Made by a program: the position numbers and the translations under genes
Notes under the pieces: generated by a model
Databases searched by the model: none
The model's input: the letters and a program-made list of their open reading frames with translations, nothing else
Told to the model about the DNA's origin: nothing
Shown: piece by piece, positions 6,173-10,222 of the stretch
Layout: every line of letters begins with the position of its first letter
Position numbering within the stretch: the stretch's first letter is position 1
Assembly (NCBI GenBank): GCA_021741795.1
Contig: JAIOXC010000047.1
Coordinates: 1 to 10,222, forward strand
DNA from: Ilumatobacteraceae bacterium
Lineage (GTDB): Bacteria > Actinomycetota > Acidimicrobiia > Acidimicrobiales > Ilumatobacteraceae
Length of the DNA: 10,222 nt
Direction: 5' to 3'

Positions 6173-7765
6173 TCAACGACCGACGTGTTCGCGCATTCTC
6201 TTTTGGATCAAGTTGCGACGCGCTTGCAAATCTCGGTATGTCAATGTGTCGACCGAAGTCTCGACGCCAAGACCTGCCTTAATACTGTCCATATTGATTT
6301 GCACCGCTAGATGGTCAATGCCGAGTTCGCGGCCAAGGCGCTCGCCGTGGCGCTCTGCAAACAGCATCGAGATTGCTGTCACTTCTTGAATGATGTCGAG
6401 GTCGGGTGCCAAGCGCGCAATCGCGCCATCCAGAAAGACCATGTTTTTGACGTACAACATGAGTTCTTTCGGCATGCGTGCGCCGTAGCCCATCATTGCC
6501 TTGACGATGCGTTGTATTTCGTTGACGAGTTCTTCGCCCGACAAAGTTGTTGGGTCGACTACAGGCTGATCGAGATTGAGATCTTTGATCACAGCCTGAA
6601 TGTCGGTATCGAATGGAAGTGCTCCGAGGTCTCGCAATGCCTCAATCTGTCCAACAACATTGTTGGTTGTTGCATTGAGCATGAGTCGCAAGAATGCCAT
6701 GCGACGTGAACCGGTGAGGCGACCAACGATGCCAAAGTCGAGTAATGCAGTGCGGCCATCTTTCATCACGAACAAATTGCCACCGTGCAAGTCACCGTGG
6801 AAGACACCATGAATCATCGCGCCTTCCATAAACGCGATCATTCCTGTGCGGATGACTTTTACCGTGTCGATGCCAGCCGCTTGCATACCAACTGCATCAT
6901 CAAACTTGAATCCTTCAAGGCGTTGCATCACGAGCACACGCCGAGCAACGAGGCTCGGATGTGGACGCGGCACAATGTATCCGTCTTGATGCAACTCGTG
7001 CAGCATCTTGGCAACATCAAGCATGTTGTCGGCTTCGATGCGAAAGTCAAGTTCTTCGACAATCGTCTCGGCAAAAAGTTCAACCAATGCGGGTGGGTTG
7101 GCAAGTGCGCTGATCTTGATGCGACCAATCATGTGTGGGGCAAGCCACGCCATGACACGCAAATCTTTACGCACGAGTGCCGAAACGGTTGGTCTTTGTA
7201 CTTTGACAACGACTTCCTCACCGGTAATCAACGTAGCCAAGTGCACCTGAGCAATTGACGCCGCAGCAAGTGGGGTGGTTTCAAAATTGCTGAAAACATC
7301 GGTGAGGCGGGCTCCAAGATCTTGTTCGACTACACGCTGTGCCTCTTCAAATGAAAATGGTGGAACTTGATCCCGGCAAAGTTTAAATTCGTTGACGAGT
7401 TCGACTGGGAACAATCCTTCGCCACTTGAAATGATCTGACCAAGCTTGATGTAGGTAGAGCCAAGGCGCTCAACAGCCTTACGCATTCGCAAAGAAATAA
7501 ATGCGCGTGATGCTTCAGGAGTCTCAAACTTATTTCGCTTCTTCTTAACAAACCAAGGCAACAGAGCCTTGCTGAGAACAAATACAACAGTGATCAATCT
7601 GGCGAGCGGAGGAATCTTTGTTGGTTTCGTGAGCACTGGTACTTCGCGTTGGGCTTCGGCGCGCAAAGCGACTGCGGTTTTTTGCCACTTGATGCTGTCG
7701 TGTTGCAAAACCCAAGGTGGGTTTTGGTCAAACGCGCCCCAGTCAGTGTCGGGAGTAAAAGTCAC
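6173..7765 (-). CDS. ABC1/AarF/UbiB-family atypical protein kinase-like protein
   Basis: This 530-aa protein has the full ABC1 (UbiB/COQ8/ADCK) signature set: YIKLGQ with the KxGQ motif (Lys107-Gln110), the Ala-rich nucleotide loop AAASIAQVH (167-175), the ATP-binding Lys188 in VVVKVQRP, the EELDFRIEADN segment (237-247), HGDLHGGN (323-330) and the metal-binding LDFG (342-345). These proteins have ATPase-like activity and support quinone and lipid biosynthesis; actinobacteria lack ubiquinone, so a menaquinone or membrane-lipid role is more likely here. One hydrophobic segment (about 52-72) may attach it to the membrane; the two C-terminal helices of E. coli UbiB are not obvious. The start is GTG at 7765, which shares GTGA with the stop of the upstream phosphatase gene, so translation is probably coupled. 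The nucS gene follows after 16 nt. Confidence 0.92.
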   Translation of the reverse strand: MTFTPDTDWGAFDQNPPWVLQHDSIKWQKTAVALRAEAQREVPVLTKPTKIPPLARLITVVFVLSKALLPWFVKKKRNKFETPEASRAFISLRMRKAVERLGSTYIKLGQIISSGEGLFPVELVNEFKLCRDQVPPFSFEEAQRVVEQDLGARLTDVFSNFETTPLAAASIAQVHLATLITGEEVVVKVQRPTVSALVRKDLRVMAWLAPHMIGRIKISALANPPALVELFAETIVEELDFRIEADNMLDVAKMLHELHQDGYIVPRPHPSLVARRVLVMQRLEGFKFDDAVGMQAAGIDTVKVIRTGMIAFMEGAMIHGVFHGDLHGGNLFVMKDGRTALLDFGIVGRLTGSRRMAFLRLMLNATTNNVVGQIEALRDLGALPFDTDIQAVIKDLNLDQPVVDPTTLSGEELVNEIQRIVKAMMGYGARMPKELMLYVKNMVFLDGAIARLAPDLDIIQEVTAISMLFAERHGERLGRELGIDHLAVQINMDSIKAGLGVETSVDTLTYRDLQARRNLIQKRMREHVGR

Positions 7766-8553
7766 CCGTCAATTCTGCCCGCGCGAAGCGCATCTACAAC
7801 TTGGTGTGCCAAATGTTGTTGGCAGACGATGAAGTCGGGGAGCCAAGTGTCACGCATGTTGTATATAAGAGGTGTTCCGTCAATGCGACTCGTAAACAGT
7901 CCGGCTGCTTGAGCAACCACCATTGGCGCAGCAGAGTCCCATTGGTGCATTCCGCCCTCGTGCACATAAATATCGGTTTCTCCAAGCACCACGGCCATTG
8001 CCTTTGCACCAGCCGAACCAAGTCGTGCAACTTCGCAGTCAAGAGCCTGGGCCACAATGATTGCGGCATCAGTCGCCCGATTTCGCGAGACAACGAGTCG
8101 GGGCTTGCCTTCATGCCGAGGTGGTGTTGGCGGTGGTGTGCCTGTTGAGAGAACCATGTTGAAAGCGGGAAGCGCAACTGCGCCCGCGGTGAGCATGCCC
8201 TCATTCGATGGAGCACCACTTGAATCTTTGCGCTCCCACAGTGCGATATGCACGGCCCAATCTGCTCGATCAAACTCCGAATATTCCTGTGTGCCATCGA
8301 GTGGGTCAATGATCCACACCCGATCTGCAGTCAATCGATTGGAGTCGTCGGCAGCTTCTTCGGAAAGAATCGCATCGTTTGGTCGGTGCTCGGCAAATGC
8401 TTCATCTAAAAACCGTTGTGCTGCAGCGTCACCAACATCTTTGGCCAACCACGTTGATGCACCGTCGTTATACAGACGCTCGCGCACCGCGAGCAGACGC
8501 TTGCCGGTTTCTTCTGCTAGATAATGAGCGAGTTCGTGATCGTCGAACTTCAC
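7762..8553 (-). CDS. cysQ: Inositol monophosphatase-family protein, CysQ-like 3'(2'),5'-bisphosphate nucleotidase
   Basis: This 263-aa metal-dependent phosphatase has the family motifs LSEEA (63-67), WIIDPLDGTQEYS (80-92; Asp83 and Asp86 bind Mg) and WDSAAPMVVAQAAG (205-218). The GTQEYS variant and the PPTPPR linker before the VVSRNR strand (about 140-158) look like mycobacterial CysQ, which hydrolyses 3'-phosphoadenosine 5'-phosphate (PAP) from sulfate activation and can also act on inositol phosphates or fructose 1,6-bisphosphate. A general inositol-1-phosphatase remains possible. The start is GTG at 8553, overlapping the TGA of the small membrane gene in GTGA; the stop overlaps the GTG of the ABC1 gene the same way. 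It is thus the middle member of a translationally coupled trio. No sulfate-assimilation gene is in the window. Confidence 0.85.
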   Translation of the reverse strand: MKFDDHELAHYLAEETGKRLLAVRERLYNDGASTWLAKDVGDAAAQRFLDEAFAEHRPNDAILSEEAADDSNRLTADRVWIIDPLDGTQEYSEFDRADWAVHIALWERKDSSGAPSNEGMLTAGAVALPAFNMVLSTGTPPPTPPRHEGKPRLVVSRNRATDAAIIVAQALDCEVARLGSAGAKAMAVVLGETDIYVHEGGMHQWDSAAPMVVAQAAGLFTSRIDGTPLIYNMRDTWLPDFIVCQQHLAHQVVDALRAGRIDG

Positions 8554-8867
8554 GAAATACTGCGTCCAAGATCAATCGCTGCGCGAACTGCTTCACGTAC
8601 GGCATCTTCGTTTGCTCCAGATACAACGAGTGCAGAAACTTGGCGCTCAAGTTGTTCGGCTGCTACTTCATCAAAAGCATCGATGCGCTTGTTGGTTGCG
8701 ATGGTAGATGCGGTGAGGAGCACGATTGCTGCGATCGAAGTGACAAGGCCGATACCGATGATGCCACCGTTGTTATTGGAAACAATGCTTGTCACGATGA
8801 TGCCAGCAATACCCGCTACGAAGATCACAGCACACAAAATGCGGATGCGCTTCAGTGCGGTATTCAT
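8550..8867 (-). CDS. Small two-helix membrane protein of unknown function
   Basis: I do not recognise a family for this 105-aa protein. It has two hydrophobic helices (about residues 9-29 and 35-57) joined by a short NNNGG turn, then a soluble, charged, probably helical tail (about 58-105) rich in Ala, Glu, Asp and Arg. With both termini likely cytoplasmic (positive residues KRIR before helix 1), the tail could act as an oligomerisation or docking segment. It lies 20 nt after ettA and its TGA overlaps the GTG of the CysQ-like gene, so it is part of the same unit. The ATG at 8867 has no Shine-Dalgarno; a TACGAT box lies 9 nt upstream. The overlap and compositional membrane pattern make it a real gene, but its role is unknown. 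Confidence 0.75.
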   Translation of the reverse strand: MNTALKRIRILCAVIFVAGIAGIIVTSIVSNNNGGIIGIGLVTSIAAIVLLTASTIATNKRIDAFDEVAAEQLERQVSALVVSGANEDAVREAVRAAIDLGRSIS

Positions 8868-8876
8868 ACTGTTTCT

Positions 8877-8882
8877 ATCGTA
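8877..8882 (-). promoter_or_regulatory. Candidate -10 box for the membrane protein-cysQ-ABC1 unit
   Basis: Read on the minus strand, TACGAT lies in the 20-nt gap after the ettA stop and 9 nt before the ATG at 8867. It fits TAnnnT and could give an internal leaderless promoter. A chance match is quite possible and no -35 element was seen. Confidence 0.25.
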
Positions 8883-8887
8883 TTGCG

Positions 8888-10222
8888 TTATCGCGAAAGT
8901 GGCTTGTACTTAATACGTCTCGGCTGATCGGCTGCTCCACCCAATTCTTTTTTGCGCCATGCCTCGTAGTCGGTGAAGTTGCCTTCAAACCAACGCACTT
9001 GGCTATCGCCCTCGAAGGCCAACACGTGTGTCGCAATTCGGTCAAGAAACCAGCGATCGTGAGAAATCACCACAACGCAACCAGGAAACGATTCGAGTGC
9101 GATCTCGAGGGCACGCAATGTGTCGACGTCGAGATCGTTTGTTGGTTCGTCTAGTAGCAGCAAGTTTCCAGCCTTCTTGAGCATTTTTGCCAAGTGCACA
9201 CGATTGCGCTCGCCACCCGACAAGTCACCAACGCGCTTCTGTTGGTCAGAGCCCTTGAAGTTGAAACTCGCAACATAAGCACGACCGTGAATCTCACGTC
9301 CACCAACTTTGAGCGTTTCGGCACCGTCGGTGATCTCTTCATACACCGATGCGTCTGCGTTGAGTGTGTCGCGACTTTGATCGACATAGCTCATCTGAAC
9401 GGTGTCGCCAATAGTGATCGTGCCGGAGTCTGGTGCTTCTTGGCCGCTCAACATGTTGAACAGTGTTGTCTTGCCTGCACCGTTTGGTCCGATGATGCCG
9501 ACGATGCCAGCAGGTGGAAGTGAGAACGAAAGACTCTCAATCAACAGTCGATCGCCAAAACCTTTGCTCAGATCTTTCACTTCGATAACGGTGCCACCCA
9601 GGCGTGGACCTGCAGGAATTGCGATCTCGAGTTTGTCTGGGCCGTTGTCGGCCGCTTGTGCTTCGGCATGCAGCTTGTCGTACGCGGCAAGTCGTGCCTT
9701 ACCTTTTGATTGGCGAGCCTTTGGTGCCATGCGAACCCATTCGAGTTCGCGTTGCAACGTGCGCTTGCGTGCGTCGTTAGATTTTTCTTCGCGACCAAGA
9801 CGCTCTTGTTTTTGTTCGAGCCAACTGGTGTAGTTACCAGAAAATGGAATTCCGCGTCCGCGGTCTAATTCCAAGATCCATTTGGCTACGTTGTCGAGGA
9901 AGTAGCGGTCGTGGGTAATAGCCACGACAGTGCCTGGATATTCCTGCAAGAAACGCTCGAGCCAATCAACACTCTCAGCATCTAAATGGTTGGTTGGTTC
10001 GTCTAAGAGCAACAAGTCGGGGCGGCTCAGCAACAAGCGGCAGAGTGCAACTCGCCGTCGTTCTCCACCAGAAAGTTTGGTTACATCAGCATCATTGGGT
10101 GGGCACCGCAGTGCATCCATCGCTATTTCGACGTTGCGTTCGAGCGCCCAAGCGTCGGCTGCCTGAATTTTTGCTTCAAGGTCTGCTTGCAGCGCACCAA
10201 CTTTGTCAAAGTCAGCATCTGG
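8888..10222 (-). CDS. ettA: Energy-dependent translational throttle protein EttA (ABC-F), N-terminus beyond right edge
   Basis: The 444 visible residues, open to the right edge, are the C-terminal four fifths of EttA, an ABC-F ATPase that binds the ribosomal E site and gates entry into elongation according to the ATP/ADP state. EttA proteins are about 555-560 aa, so roughly 110 residues, including Walker A of the first ABC domain, are missing. Visible in order: signature LSGGERRR (50-57), Walker B LLLLDEPTNHLD and the ITHDR switch of ABC1, the charged P-site tRNA interaction linker with EWVRMAPKARQSKGKAR, then ABC2 with Walker A GPNGAGKTT, signature LSGGERNR, Walker B LLLLDEPTNDLD and ISHDRWFLDR. 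It ends in an RRIKYKPLSR tail typical of EttA. Both visible Walker B glutamates are intact. The reading frame continues upstream of the internal ATG at 10120 with conserved sequence (DADFDKVGALQADLEA), so that ATG is not the start. Confidence 0.96.
   Translation of the reverse strand, partial: PDADFDKVGALQADLEAKIQAADAWALERNVEIAMDALRCPPNDADVTKLSGGERRRVALCRLLLSRPDLLLLDEPTNHLDAESVDWLERFLQEYPGTVVAITHDRYFLDNVAKWILELDRGRGIPFSGNYTSWLEQKQERLGREEKSNDARKRTLQRELEWVRMAPKARQSKGKARLAAYDKLHAEAQAADNGPDKLEIAIPAGPRLGGTVIEVKDLSKGFGDRLLIESLSFSLPPAGIVGIIGPNGAGKTTLFNMLSGQEAPDSGTITIGDTVQMSYVDQSRDTLNADASVYEEITDGAETLKVGGREIHGRAYVASFNFKGSDQQKRVGDLSGGERNRVHLAKMLKKAGNLLLLDEPTNDLDVDTLRALEIALESFPGCVVVISHDRWFLDRIATHVLAFEGDSQVRWFEGNFTDYEAWRKKELGGAADQPRRIKYKPLSR

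Noticed and set aside
6311..7258. Plus-strand frames of 132 and 157 codons opposite the ABC1 gene
   Set aside because: Both are shadows of the ABC1 reading frame, rich in Cys and His from antisense codons, with no domain signature.
8057..8524. Long plus-strand frame (155 codons) opposite the CysQ-like gene
   Set aside because: It is fully antisense to a gene with intact catalytic motifs, is Ser/Arg/Ala-rich, and shows no recognisable domain or ribosome site.
10120..10120. ATG at 10120 as the start of the ABC protein
   Set aside because: The same frame continues to the window edge with residues conserved in EttA, so the gene is truncated by the window and not an N-terminally shortened variant.
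1..10222. tRNA, rRNA, CRISPR, insertion sequences, toxin-antitoxin or defence genes
   Set aside because: I saw no tandem or terminal repeats, transposase motifs, tRNA-like cloverleaf or defence-associated domains on either strand.

Overview
The window is a gene-dense stretch of bacterial chromosome of roughly 50% GC. It carries nine protein genes with a tenth cut at the right edge counted among them, no RNA genes, no mobile elements and no CRISPR. A NucS/EndoMS mismatch endonuclease, an actinobacterial type of two-cupredoxin copper protein, a CysQ-type phosphatase and several possible leaderless starts (a TAnnnT box 7-9 nt before the start codon) all point to an actinobacterium. The moderate GC suggests an aquatic Acidimicrobiia-like lineage, but the lineage is inference.

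Left part (1-1938, minus strand): a geranylgeranyl-reductase-family flavoprotein is followed after about 10 nt by a nitronate-monooxygenase-like FMN protein that runs off the left edge. Centre (1964-5461, plus strand): an SDR resembling the (3R)-hydroxyacyl-CoA dehydrogenase domain of MFE-2 is followed after 17 nt by a PLP aminotransferase that matches the beta-phenylalanine/beta-amino-acid transaminase group. After a 178-nt gap with a good promoter candidate comes a membrane-anchored two-domain copper protein with the full set of copper nitrite reductase ligands. The two sides diverge from a 25-bp gap in which two -10-like boxes lie back to back.

Right part (5497-10222, minus strand): reading in the direction of transcription, the ABC-F translation factor EttA (N-terminus off the window), a small two-helix membrane protein, a CysQ-like phosphatase, an ABC1/UbiB-type atypical kinase and NucS. 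The membrane protein/CysQ and CysQ/kinase junctions are both GTGA overlaps, so these three genes are almost certainly co-translated. The other gaps are 16 and 20 nt. The copper gene and nucS converge with only 35 nt between stop codons, spanned by a terminator-like stem.

Functionally, the right part is housekeeping: translation control, PAP turnover, a lipid/quinone-linked kinase and mismatch repair. The left and central parts look like accessory redox metabolism. One unproven reading is that NMO (nitronate to oxo-acid plus nitrite), the beta-transaminase, the SDR and the nitrite-reductase-like protein act on related beta-substituted three-carbon or longer acids and on nitrite. No clear novel defence or mobile system is visible.
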